Shown: in pieces, positions 1 to 8,896 of the stretch | Numbering within the stretch: the first letter of the stretch is position 1 | How the letters are laid out: each line of letters begins with the position of its first letter | Source: an uncultured Varibaculum sp. | GTDB lineage: Bacteria > Actinomycetota > Actinomycetes > Actinomycetales > Actinomycetaceae | Length of the DNA: 49,006 nucleotides | Direction: 5' to 3' | Assembly (NCBI RefSeq): GCF_902489465.1 | Contig: NZ_CABTZZ010000015.1 | Location: forward strand, 1-49,006 | Program-made: the position numbers and the translations under genes | Notes under the pieces: generated by a model | What the model saw: the letters and a program-made list of their open reading frames with translations, nothing else | The model's database searches: none | What the model was told of the DNA's origin: nothing

Positions 1-16
1 CCCCCCCCCCCCCCCC
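1..16. repeat. Homopolymeric C tract at the window edge
   Basis: Sixteen consecutive C bases open the window, about 340 bases upstream of the giant surface-protein start. It could be a genuine slippery tract or low-quality sequence at a contig end; the sequence alone cannot decide. Confidence 0.6.
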
Positions 17-212
17 TTCCATATTTGCGGTGCCTACTGGGGTAGGGATTAAAGCAATCTTCGTTACGGCTGGATTTGCGCAGGAGCGCGAATCTATACC
101 CTTCTCATTTTCTGGGGTGATAATTCTTAAAGCTCCGGCTGCTTAAGGAAATTAAAGTCCAGCTACTGCAGTTGTTTTCTGTGACAATCAGCAGTGTTTT
201 TTAAAATACCCT

Positions 213-241
213 TTGAAACGGCAGATACACGCTTGTATTAT
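213..241 (+). promoter_or_regulatory. Predicted sigma-70-type promoter of the surface-protein gene
   Basis: TTGAAA (213-218) and TATTAT (236-241) are separated by exactly 17 bases, close to the consensus housekeeping spacing. Transcription would start near 248 and leave a leader of about 105 bases before the ATG at 356. In the remainder of 1-355 I see no gene, no convincing riboswitch and no tRNA. Confidence 0.5.
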
Positions 242-355
242 AAAAGTGTTAGGAAAGTGTCTGTTCCTTTTTTCTTCTTGCAGGCAGGTTTTCTCCCGAA
301 AGCTCGTGTAGAGGAAAGGCACTAGTAGCAAGGTTTTGATGAGGAATATAAGAAA

Positions 356-3300
356 ATGCATTTTAAGAGGATCCCCCAGTGGGTGCGCTCTGTTTTAGCA
401 ACTTTGGCAGGATTCGCAGTTGCTATCACTGGGTTGTCTTACGGGGTAAGTGCTTGGGCTGACGATGGTAATAATCCGGCAGGGGGGGGCACTAAAGCTC
501 CAGGCGGTATTGCCACCCGCGAGGCGATTGAGTCTCCAGGTTCGGCCAAGAAAGGTGACTCCATAGTGGGGCTCACCGGTGTTCCCTATGGGGACAACAT
601 CGTCGGTATCAGTAAATATAAGCCGCTAAAAGGTATCCGCGTCTATGCGCAATGGTACGAAAAGAACGGCAAAGCCTATGTTGCCTCCCCGGTGTACACC
701 ACTACCTCTGGTGATGACGGCAAGTGGGGCATATCCATGCAGCCATTCCTCATGCCTAATGGCAAAGTAGCCAAGTTTGATGCTGACCCGAATCTTCCAG
801 AAGGTGAAAAGTGGCGGGTTTGGTCCGATAACTGTCCCCAGAAAACTGATTTCTTCGGAGACGGTCGCGACAACGCTTGTTACCCAGATTTAGCGGTCGC
901 CTATACTTACGGGAACGCTTCAATTTACCCGCAGTCGGTCACCTATGAAATTCAAGCGGGAACTAATATCGGAATCGGTCCTAACGTAGTAGAAACCGCT
1001 AAAATCTGGTATCAGGAAAAACCAAAGAACGATTTCATGCACCTTCAGGAGGGACAGGAAGGCTATAGCTCTTCTGAGGGAGTAAAAATAAAATCCCCCA
1101 CCCCCAGCGGAACTGTAGATGGGCGGGTAATCTGGAATAACTTCCGAGATACCGGTACTAACTGGGAGGCTCCCGCCGTTGGGGCGTGGCTGGGGTACGA
1201 TCCAAAGAAGGGCGATAATCCGGCTCCTAATATGGTGGTGAAAGCCACCTACCTATCCGATTATGCGGTTGCCAAGATTCACAGCGATGCTCCGAAGAGC
1301 GAAAAAATGAAGGACGCTGGAATGGAAGCCGATGGTAGCGGAAAAGTCCGCGGAGCCGGCTGGGACTGGAAGAAAGAAGCGGCTCTACAAGAATGGATTA
1401 AAGAGCAGATACAGGCTGAGGGCGCAGAAAAATGGTATGCCGAGACTGCTTGGGCTAAAACCAATAGCGATGGCGAATATGCGATTCAGTTCCGGGGAAC
1501 CTGGGGTGAATCTTGGGACAAATGCGGATACGATTCAAAAGTAACTCCTGACAACACCTGTTTTCAGGGTGAAGGGGAAGTAAACCACGATAAAGCCAGC
1601 GAATATGGTTGGCATACTCTGGCTCCCACCTATGAAAAAGGCTCCTGGGTTAATACCCATGTCCTTCATATTGGTGACAAGAAGAACCCGAAGCATATTA
1701 ACCGCGACTGGCTGTATGTCTCTGTACAGGATGTACCCGAGGGCGCGATAGCGGTCGGTCCCTATATGTACAACAACTTCACCGGTTGGGGTCAAGTTGA
1801 TATGGCTAACCAAGGCGGTGGCTGGGTTCCCAATAGCTCTGGTGGCTGGGATACCCATGGCACTACGCTTTATAGCAACCAGTCGAATACCAATTTTGGT
1901 ATCAGTGCGAACATGATTACTTTCGACGTTACGCCCTATGACGCTACTTCTAACTGGGCGAAACCTGGGGATACTGCGCACACCAATACCGGCGGACTGC
2001 CATACGAGGGGGCTTTAGCTACTTCCGGTAAATATAAGATTGTGTGGACTACGGATTACAATGCCGGTTCGAACTCGGTAGGAACAGTTCTTAAGGAGTG
2101 TGAACTTTCGGCAGCCGATGTCAATGGTCAAATCCCGGATTGTCCTTTCACCGTGCCTAGTGATTTAAAGGAAACCACTACCTATATCGCGGTAATGACT
2201 AAAGTTAATCCCGATGGAGTCGCGGTTTCGCAACCAATCGGCGTTGACGGGTTTACTGCCTACGTAACCGAACAGCCGACTTTCCCGTGGGGACAGGTTG
2301 GAAAACCGTATCCGGATGGTACTGATGTAACCGTTATCGAGGGCGAAAAAGCTACCGGTTCTCTGCCGGTTTTTGATCCAAAGAAGGTCGATGTCCAGTG
2401 GAATTTCACCACTGCGGATGGTAAACCGCTACCGGAAGGCTGGAAGGTTGAGAACACCACCAATAAAGATGGAGTGGTTGACGGCTGGAAACTGGTGGGT
2501 ACTCCCACCAAGGCCGGTAATTATGATGTACGCATTTTAGCTACTGCCACCGGCACGATTAAAGCCGATAACAAGGATGCAAAAGATCAACAGTTCCAGC
2601 CATTGACAATCCCATTCGAGGACACTTTGTCGATCCTGGATTTGTCTCTTGCAAAAGATAAGTTCGCGGTGGATGCTAACAGCGATGATCAAACTACCTC
2701 TTTGAGCGTGGCCGGAATGCCCGACGGAGCTAAAGCCAAAGACTTTACGCTTAAGCAAGCGGTAGAGGGGATAACTCTCGCGCAAGACGGGACGGTAACT
2801 GTCACCAAACAGGCTGCAATTGGTAAACATACTCTGGAAGTTCAATACCAGGTTGAAGAGCAAGTTGACGGTAAAGCGGTTATTCGCATCGTGACCGACA
2901 CTGTTGAGCTGGAGGTAACCCAGAAAGTCGATACCGATGCCGATGGTGATGGTGTCCCGGATGCTGCTGATAAGTGTGCTGGTACTCCTAAAGGCGCAAA
3001 GGTAGACAACGATGGCTGCTCGGCTGCGCCTTCTGTGGGTAAGGTTCCGGATATTACTGGTCAGGTTAATAAGGAAATCACTCCGGTGAATGTTCCGGTT
3101 GATAATCCTGGTAAAGCTAAGCTGACTGCTTGTAGCGCTGAGGGTTTGCCGGCTGGTTTGGCTATTGCTTTGAATGAGCAAAAAGACGGTTGCGTGATTA
3201 CTGGTACCCCTAGTGAGGAAGCCAAGGATAAAGCGGTCACTGTTAAAGTCAGTTATGAGCCTGTTGATAAGACTGAGCAGCATGCGGGTGGAGATGTTAC

Positions 3301-6300
3301 TGGCACTGCTGAAGCAACTATTAGCGCTGAAGCCGATGGCGATAATGATAATGTTCCTGATTCGAAGGATAAGTGTGCTGGTACTCCTAAAGGCGCAATA
3401 GTAGACAACGATGGCTGCTCGGCTGCGCCTTCTGTGGGTAAGGTTCCGGATATTACTGGTCAGGTTGGTAAGGAGATTTCTCCGGTGAATGTTCCGGTTG
3501 ATAATCCTGGTAAAGCTAAGCTGACTGCTTGTAAGGCTGATGGTTTGCCGGCGGGTTTGGCTATTGCTTTGAATGAGCAAAAAGATGGTTGCGTGATTTC
3601 TGGTACTCCTAGTGAGGAGGCCAAGGATAAAGTGGTGACTGTTAAAGTCAGTTTCGAGCCGGTTGATAAGACTGACCAGCATGACGGCGGAGATGTTACT
3701 GGCACTGCTAAAGCAACTATTAGCGCTGAAGCCGATGGCGATAATGATGGGGTTGCTGATTCTAAGGATAAGTGTGTTGGTACTCCTGCGGGCGCTAAGG
3801 TTGATGCTAATGGTTGTGCGGTGAAGCCGACGGTTGGTACTCCGGTTGCTATTAGTGGGCAGAAGGGTAAGGAGATTAGTGAGGTAGTGGTGGTTCCGGT
3901 TGATAATCCGGGTATGGCTGCTGTTACTTGTAGTTCTGATTCTTTGCCTGCTGGTTTGAGTGTTAAGTACTCTGCGGAGAAGAAGGCTTGTGTTGTTAGT
4001 GGTACTCCTAGTGAGGAAGTTAAGGACAAAGCGGTTACTATTAATGTGAATTATGATCCGAAAGACGGTGATGACACTAGCAATCCTGCTGGTAGTATCC
4101 CGGTGAATACGACTGCTACTATTACTGATCCTGCTAAGGATTCTGATGGTGATGGGGTTCCGGATGCTGCTGATAAGTGTGCTGTTACTCCTGCGGGCGT
4201 TAAGGTTGATGCTAATGGTTGTGCGGTAGTTCCTGTTGTTGGTGATTTCAAGGTTAAGGGAATGGTTGGTAAGGCTATTTTTCCTGTGAGTGTGAAGGTT
4301 ACTAATGATGGTAAAGCTACTGATTTGTCTTGTTCTGCTGATGAGCTGACGGCTGTTGGTCTGACCGTTAAGTTCGATGCGGCCTCTTCTGCTTGTGTTA
4401 TTAGTGGTACTCCCACGAAGAGTATTGATAAGCAGGTGGATTTGACTGTTGGCTTTAAGCGTCCTGATGGGGCTAAAGAAGCTGGCACGGCCCGTAAGAG
4501 TGGCAGTGTCTATGTAGCTAAGGATGATGATGGTGACGGGGTTGCTGATCCGAAGGATCCGGCTAACCCGGTTGCTGGCGAGGACAAGTGTCCGGGAACT
4601 CCTAAAGGCGCAAAGGTAGACAACGATGGCTGCTCGGTACCGCCTACAGTAGGCAAGATTGATCCGATTGTAGGTGAAAAGGACACCCCGATTACCTCGG
4701 TTACTGTCCCGGTAGATAACCCCGGAAAGAGCAAACTTACTGCTTGCAAAGCCGAAGGACTGCCAGCAGGGCTAAGCATTGCCCTTAACAAAGAGGGGAC
4801 AGCTTGCGTAATCAGTGGCACCCCCACCGAGATAGTTGATCCTGGTAAGGACGTGAACGTCACGGTCAGCTTTGAACCGGTAGATAAATCTGCCGACCAC
4901 CCTGGTGGCGATATTCAAGGTAAGACCAGCGTAACTATCAAAGACAACCTGTCTGATGCTGATCGCTACAACCCGGCATACCCGGCAGTAACTGGGAAAC
5001 CAGGCGAAAGCGTTAAAGCCTCGCAAACGGGAGATAAGAACATTCCCGATACCGCGCGGTACGTCCTCGGAGATGATGCTCCTGAAGGGGCAAGCATTGA
5101 CGCTGAAACTGGGCAGGTTACGTTGAACATTCCTGATACCGCTAAGAACGGTGAGGAAATTACCGTGCCGGTGAAGGTGAACTATGCGGATAAATCGGTA
5201 GATAACGCTACCGTGACCGTTAAGGTTCGTACCGATAAAGATGGTGACGGTAAGCCGGATCCGGTTGATCCGGAGAACCCGCAGGCTGGGGATGATTCGT
5301 GTCCAGGAACTCCGGCTGCCGATAAAGATAAGGTAGACGAGTTCGGTTGTACTCTGGCTGACCGTTGGAATCCGTCCTATGCTGATGTCAATGGTCAGGT
5401 AGGTAAACCGGCGGTTTCTGCGGCTCCGGTCTTTGATGAGGTAACTACCAAAGATAAGGACGAGAAAGCTACGGCTCCCGAGGGAACCGTGTTTGCTTTG
5501 GGTAAGGACGCACCGGCGGGAGTCTCCATTGATGCTAAGACCGGGGTTATTACCTGGGATAAACCAGCTCAAGGAAACACCGAGATCCCGGTGGAAGTGA
5601 CCTATAAGGATGGCACTACCGATAAGGTGACTGCTAAGTTCATGATTGCCCTACCAGGTGATGATGATGGTGACGGTGTTGCCGACGATAAAGACAAATG
5701 CGCCGGAACCCCGCAAGATGCCAAGGTAGACGAGAATGGATGCTCAGTGGCTCCCAGCTTGCCGGACGCTCCTAAGATTACCGGGGAAAAAGGTAAAGCC
5801 ATCGACCCGGTTGATGTGCCGGTAAAGAATCCCGGTAAAACCAAGGTCACCGCTTGCCAAGCAACCGGATTACCTGCCGGTCTAACTATCGAATGGAACG
5901 AAGGTAAACAAGCCTGCGTAATCAGTGGTACCCCCACTGAAGAGGTAACCGACGGGAAAGTTACGATTACTGTCGATTACACTCCGCAAGATAAGACCGA
6001 TCAGCATCCTGGCGGGAAAGCAAGTGGCGAAACCACTGTTACTATTACCGATCCTGCAAAAGACGGTGACGGTGACGGAGTAGCTGACAAACAGGACAAA
6101 TGCGCTAACACCCCGAAAGGTGCCGCAGTCGATAAGAACGGTTGCGCTCTAGCGCCCAGCGTCCCGGTTATTCCCAACATTGAGGGGCAGAAAGACAAAC
6201 CGCTAACCCCGGTGATTGTCCCGGTAGATAATCCTGGTAAAGCCACAATTACTAGCTGCAAAGCCGAGGGGCTACCTAAAGGCTTAAGCATTAAGTGGGA

Positions 6301-6589
6301 CGAAAAACGCTCCGCTTGCGTGATTAGTGGTACGCCTACCGAGATAGTAACTGGACAAAAGGTAGCTATTTCGATTGACTACACTGCACCAGATGGAGCC
6401 AAGAAGCCCGGTAGCACCAAAGTTAAAACCAAGGTGACTATCCGGTCGGCTGCTCGTGAGCCGCAAGATGTGGTGCCCGGTTCGGGTCTACCAAAGACTG
6501 GTGCTCCCATCCTGGGATTGTCCCTGCTGGCATTGGCATTAACCATCGCCGGTATGGGCACTTTGACTGCCAGGCGCCGGCAAAGCTAA
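356..6589 (+). CDS. Giant LPXTG-anchored surface protein with type-3-like, Ig-like and Rib-like modules
   Basis: A 2077-residue wall-anchored protein, probably an adhesin or surface stalk. An N-terminal signal peptide ends near AWA-D (residues 35/36). Residues about 40-858 form a large region I do not recognise. From residue 859 there are eight calcium-binding thrombospondin type-3-like segments (DxDGDGVxD...DKCxGTPxGxxVDxxGC). Seven of them are followed by an Ig-like He_PIG-type unit (GLPAGL...CVISGTP). Two Rib/alpha-like units (nt about 4960-5230 and 5354-5655) interrupt the array. LPKTG lies at residues 2045-2049, followed by a hydrophobic span and the RRRQS tail, the standard sortase signal. 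Each full module carries four cysteines, suggesting disulfide-stabilised folding. A G8 run follows the signal peptide. The ligand is unknown. The ATG at 356 lies just after a gagga ribosome site. Confidence 0.9.
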   Translation: MHFKRIPQWVRSVLATLAGFAVAITGLSYGVSAWADDGNNPAGGGTKAPGGIATREAIESPGSAKKGDSIVGLTGVPYGDNIVGISKYKPLKGIRVYAQWYEKNGKAYVASPVYTTTSGDDGKWGISMQPFLMPNGKVAKFDADPNLPEGEKWRVWSDNCPQKTDFFGDGRDNACYPDLAVAYTYGNASIYPQSVTYEIQAGTNIGIGPNVVETAKIWYQEKPKNDFMHLQEGQEGYSSSEGVKIKSPTPSGTVDGRVIWNNFRDTGTNWEAPAVGAWLGYDPKKGDNPAPNMVVKATYLSDYAVAKIHSDAPKSEKMKDAGMEADGSGKVRGAGWDWKKEAALQEWIKEQIQAEGAEKWYAETAWAKTNSDGEYAIQFRGTWGESWDKCGYDSKVTPDNTCFQGEGEVNHDKASEYGWHTLAPTYEKGSWVNTHVLHIGDKKNPKHINRDWLYVSVQDVPEGAIAVGPYMYNNFTGWGQVDMANQGGGWVPNSSGGWDTHGTTLYSNQSNTNFGISANMITFDVTPYDATSNWAKPGDTAHTNTGGLPYEGALATSGKYKIVWTTDYNAGSNSVGTVLKECELSAADVNGQIPDCPFTVPSDLKETTTYIAVMTKVNPDGVAVSQPIGVDGFTAYVTEQPTFPWGQVGKPYPDGTDVTVIEGEKATGSLPVFDPKKVDVQWNFTTADGKPLPEGWKVENTTNKDGVVDGWKLVGTPTKAGNYDVRILATATGTIKADNKDAKDQQFQPLTIPFEDTLSILDLSLAKDKFAVDANSDDQTTSLSVAGMPDGAKAKDFTLKQAVEGITLAQDGTVTVTKQAAIGKHTLEVQYQVEEQVDGKAVIRIVTDTVELEVTQKVDTDADGDGVPDAADKCAGTPKGAKVDNDGCSAAPSVGKVPDITGQVNKEITPVNVPVDNPGKAKLTACSAEGLPAGLAIALNEQKDGCVITGTPSEEAKDKAVTVKVSYEPVDKTEQHAGGDVTGTAEATISAEADGDNDNVPDSKDKCAGTPKGAIVDNDGCSAAPSVGKVPDITGQVGKEISPVNVPVDNPGKAKLTACKADGLPAGLAIALNEQKDGCVISGTPSEEAKDKVVTVKVSFEPVDKTDQHDGGDVTGTAKATISAEADGDNDGVADSKDKCVGTPAGAKVDANGCAVKPTVGTPVAISGQKGKEISEVVVVPVDNPGMAAVTCSSDSLPAGLSVKYSAEKKACVVSGTPSEEVKDKAVTINVNYDPKDGDDTSNPAGSIPVNTTATITDPAKDSDGDGVPDAADKCAVTPAGVKVDANGCAVVPVVGDFKVKGMVGKAIFPVSVKVTNDGKATDLSCSADELTAVGLTVKFDAASSACVISGTPTKSIDKQVDLTVGFKRPDGAKEAGTARKSGSVYVAKDDDGDGVADPKDPANPVAGEDKCPGTPKGAKVDNDGCSVPPTVGKIDPIVGEKDTPITSVTVPVDNPGKSKLTACKAEGLPAGLSIALNKEGTACVISGTPTEIVDPGKDVNVTVSFEPVDKSADHPGGDIQGKTSVTIKDNLSDADRYNPAYPAVTGKPGESVKASQTGDKNIPDTARYVLGDDAPEGASIDAETGQVTLNIPDTAKNGEEITVPVKVNYADKSVDNATVTVKVRTDKDGDGKPDPVDPENPQAGDDSCPGTPAADKDKVDEFGCTLADRWNPSYADVNGQVGKPAVSAAPVFDEVTTKDKDEKATAPEGTVFALGKDAPAGVSIDAKTGVITWDKPAQGNTEIPVEVTYKDGTTDKVTAKFMIALPGDDDGDGVADDKDKCAGTPQDAKVDENGCSVAPSLPDAPKITGEKGKAIDPVDVPVKNPGKTKVTACQATGLPAGLTIEWNEGKQACVISGTPTEEVTDGKVTITVDYTPQDKTDQHPGGKASGETTVTITDPAKDGDGDGVADKQDKCANTPKGAAVDKNGCALAPSVPVIPNIEGQKDKPLTPVIVPVDNPGKATITSCKAEGLPKGLSIKWDEKRSACVISGTPTEIVTGQKVAISIDYTAPDGAKKPGSTKVKTKVTIRSAAREPQDVVPGSGLPKTGAPILGLSLLALALTIAGMGTLTARRRQS
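2930..4515 (+). repeat. Tandem approximately 399-bp coding repeats (modules 1-4)
   Basis: Modules 1-4 of the surface protein recur with periods of 399, 399 and 405 bases, measured between equivalent codons at 2972, 3371, 3770 and 4175. Modules 1 and 2 are nearly identical at DNA level, with only scattered differences; modules 3 and 4 diverge more. The modules continue downstream as more divergent copies beginning near 4518, 5660 and 6060. Synonymous sites in modules 1-4 are strongly T-biased compared with the later copies. This pattern suggests recent tandem duplication inside an older array. Confidence 0.85.
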
Positions 6590-6675
6590 AGCGATACCAA
6601 ACAGTTCTTTTCGGAGCTGTCATGGCAGCTAACAGCTGCGAGCACTGAAAAGAACTAGCGGTTCGCTAAAACTTC

Positions 6676-6715
6676 AAGGTGGGGTCGGAGATTTTTCTCC
6701 GACCCCACCTTTTTA
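6676..6715 (+). terminator. Rho-independent terminator of the surface-protein gene
   Basis: A perfect 16-bp stem (6676-6691 with 6696-6711), a TTTT loop and a short T-rich tail follow the stop codon by about 85 bases. The core GGTGGGGTCGGA reappears in the groES terminator at 10815. Confidence 0.9.
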
Positions 6716-6896
6716 CTTACTGCTCTGTCTTTGCCAGCCTCCAGTAGCGGTTTATATCACGGCGCTAATACCGGGCTAATACCCCATCCCGTTCCCAGGA
6801 AGTAATTCTTTGAACTTGCGATTAAGCGTTGCAAATGTTGGGCAGTAGCCTACAAATGCAACATGCAAACTTTGCTACTTCGGTGGGAGAAGAAAG

Positions 6897-7187
6897 CTAG
6901 TTAGCCCCGCCCTCGGGCTGGGGAGGAGTAAAACGGTACTTGCCTTTTCCTTTGCCTTTTACTTTGCTGATTAGGGAGGCGGTCAGGAGTTTTCGCAAAA
7001 GTTCAGAGGCCGGGGAGGGGGTTATCCCCAATATCGCCGTTACCTGCGAACGCGAGAAAACGCCCTCATTCCCAAAGAAATCGTAGAGTTTTTGAGCGTG
7101 CCGAGCCGATACTGGACTAAGTCCTTTCCAGGTAATATCCTGATTTTCTAGTCCAATGTCCTGGTTTTCAGCCCCAATGTCCTGTTT
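6897..7187 (-). pseudogene. Relic: C-terminal winged-helix end of a regulator-like gene
   Basis: Reading the minus strand from an in-frame stop at 7188-7190 to TAG at 6897-6899 gives 96 sense codons of convincingly protein-like sequence but no ATG or GTG start. The N-terminal part repeats a NQDIG-type hexad three times. It then runs through RHAQKLYDFFGNEG and SRSQVTAILGITPSPASELL, which looks like a winged helix, and ends in a K/G-rich wing. Short polar repeats before a C-terminal winged helix are familiar from AlbA_2/COG2865-type and Fic-like regulators; that family assignment is inference. The upstream portion is missing, so this is a truncated remnant. The rest of 6713-7295 holds nothing I can support. 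Confidence 0.6.
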
Positions 7188-7295
7188 TTAGGTAAAGTCA
7201 CGTTGTCAGTGGAAGTAATGACCGGATGCTATTCAAACAGAGTTATTACAGCTAGACGCGATATCGTTAGGTCGCAAATCCAGGGTGTGGCTAAA

Positions 7296-8855
7296 ATGGA
7301 GACTATGAGTGAACCGCTGATCCTGGGAATCGAGTCTACCTGTGACGAAACCGGTGTGGCGCTGGTGCGCGGGGGAAAACTATTAGCAGATTGTACTGCC
7401 ACCTCGATGGATGAACATGCTCGTTACGGGGGAATCATTCCCGAAATTGCGTCCCGGGCGCACCTGGAATCTTTCCTGCCCACTTTGCAGGCTGCCTGTG
7501 AACAAGCAGGGGTAGCGTTAAGCGAGGTAGACGCGATTGCTTGTGCGGCTGGCCCGGGACTAGTGGGGTCGCTGACCGTAGGTATTTCGGCGGCTAAAGC
7601 CTTGGCGCTCGCCTTAGATAAACCGCTGTACGGCGTAAACCACGTAATCGGACACCTGGCGGTAGATGCCCTGGTAGGGGGGGAGTTCCATCCTCCTTTT
7701 ATCGGGCTGATCTGCTCGGGTGGACACTCGAACCTGGTGCTGGTGCGCGACCTCGCCAGCGATATTACGGAACTAGGGGGCACGCTTGATGATGCCGCCG
7801 GGGAAGCTTTCGATAAAGTAGGGCGTCTACTGAATACACCCTATCCAGGAGGTCCGCACGTAGACCGCTTGGCGCAGGCGGGGGACAAGAAAGCTATCCG
7901 TTTCCCGCGGGGACTAGCAGCTGGTAAAGACAAAGAGCGTCACCGCTACGACTTCTCTTTCTCAGGTCTAAAAACCGCGGTTGCCCGCTATATCGAGGGG
8001 CTAGAGGCTGCCGGGGAAACTATTAAGCGGGAAAACATTTGTGCCGGATTCTCCGAAGCAGTAAATGATTCCCTGACCAAGAAAGCGGTACAAGCGGCTC
8101 AAGATTTTGATTGCCGGGAGATTGTAGTAGGAGGCGGTTTTTCCGCTAACTCGCGCCTGCGCGAACTCCTTGCCCAGCGCGCCGAATCGGCGGGGATTAC
8201 CGTACGGATTCCTCCGATTCGGTTCTGTACCGACAATGGCGCTCAGATCGCTGCCCTAGGTGAGGCGCTAGTGAAAGCGGGAATGGCGCCCTCGCCGACA
8301 GATTTTGGCCCTGACTCTCAGATGGCGCTCACCCAGATTTACATGGCTCCGAGCCCCAGCGATGCGGAAAAACCAGCGACTAAAACCAGTATTGCCCAAG
8401 AAAAGCAGGTAGAAACGGAAAGCATCTATCGAAAGGTGAAAGAAAACATGGCGAAATCATTTGACCAGATGCGCCCGGAATTTGAAAAAGCTGCTGAAAA
8501 AGCCGCCGACCGGATTAAACCTTTAGTAGAACAGGGACGCGAATACGCGGAAGAAACCCTAGAGAAAGCGCGTCCCTACGTAGAGCAAGCGGTAGAAAAG
8601 TCTCGCCCCTACGTAGAGCAAGCGGCAGAAAAAAGCCGCGAGTATGCGGAAGAAACCCTAGAGAAAGCGCGTCCCTATATGGAACAGGCGGCGGAAAAAG
8701 GGCGTGAATACGCCGAGCAGGCAGTAGAAAAGGGACGCGAATACGCCAAGCAAGCACAGCAACGTCTACACGAGCGTTCGCAGGCGAAAAAGTCAGATCC
8801 GGATGAACCGTCCGTGACGGTCGAGCCGCCCGATGATGTGGAACCCCGCCGATAA
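7296..8855 (+). CDS. tsaD: tRNA N6-adenosine threonylcarbamoyltransferase (TsaD) with C-terminal 11-mer repeat extension
   Basis: TsaD transfers the threonylcarbamoyl group to A37 of ANN-decoding tRNAs in the cytoplasm. The core (about 350 residues) begins with GIESTCDETG, contains the metal-binding HxxxH in NHVIGHLAVD, the GGHSNLVLV and GGGFSANSRLRE segments, and ends near LTQIYMAPSP. The open frame reaches back to a TTG at 7203, but family alignment favours ATG 7296 (AGGG about 10 bases upstream) or ATG 7305. A 165-residue extension (nt about 8358-8855) follows, absent from ordinary TsaD. It includes seven tandem 11-residue units of the form EKxRxYxEQAx. No tsaB, tsaE or rimI partner is adjacent. 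The function of the extension is unknown; an amphipathic helix or coiled surface is the likely structure. Confidence 0.93.
   Translation: METMSEPLILGIESTCDETGVALVRGGKLLADCTATSMDEHARYGGIIPEIASRAHLESFLPTLQAACEQAGVALSEVDAIACAAGPGLVGSLTVGISAAKALALALDKPLYGVNHVIGHLAVDALVGGEFHPPFIGLICSGGHSNLVLVRDLASDITELGGTLDDAAGEAFDKVGRLLNTPYPGGPHVDRLAQAGDKKAIRFPRGLAAGKDKERHRYDFSFSGLKTAVARYIEGLEAAGETIKRENICAGFSEAVNDSLTKKAVQAAQDFDCREIVVGGGFSANSRLRELLAQRAESAGITVRIPPIRFCTDNGAQIAALGEALVKAGMAPSPTDFGPDSQMALTQIYMAPSPSDAEKPATKTSIAQEKQVETESIYRKVKENMAKSFDQMRPEFEKAAEKAADRIKPLVEQGREYAEETLEKARPYVEQAVEKSRPYVEQAAEKSREYAEETLEKARPYMEQAAEKGREYAEQAVEKGREYAKQAQQRLHERSQAKKSDPDEPSVTVEPPDDVEPRR
8529..8759 (+). repeat. Seven tandem 33-bp coding repeats in tsaD
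   Basis: Exactly seven 11-codon units without gaps encode variants of EK(A/S/G)R(E/P)Y(A/V/M)E(E/Q)(T/A)x. Unit types alternate, and two longer blocks are almost identical, which points to duplication of a multi-unit block. Confidence 0.9.
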
Positions 8856-8896
8856 CCCTATAGGGGTTGAGCGGGCAGTCGGCAGAACGAGCCGGG

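Noticed and set aside
2537..3682. Minus-strand open frame of 381 codons inside the surface-protein gene
   Set aside because: It lies antisense to the repeat modules, which keep a minus-strand frame open by their periodic codon composition; its translation is low-complexity and unlike any family.
2930..4515. Possible CRISPR-like or non-coding repeat array
   Set aside because: The repeats are about 399 bases, in frame, and encode complete protein modules, so they are coding repeats.
7203..7295. N-terminal extension of tsaD from the TTG at 7203
   Set aside because: Residues before the ATG at 7296 have no family similarity and the TTG has no good ribosome site.
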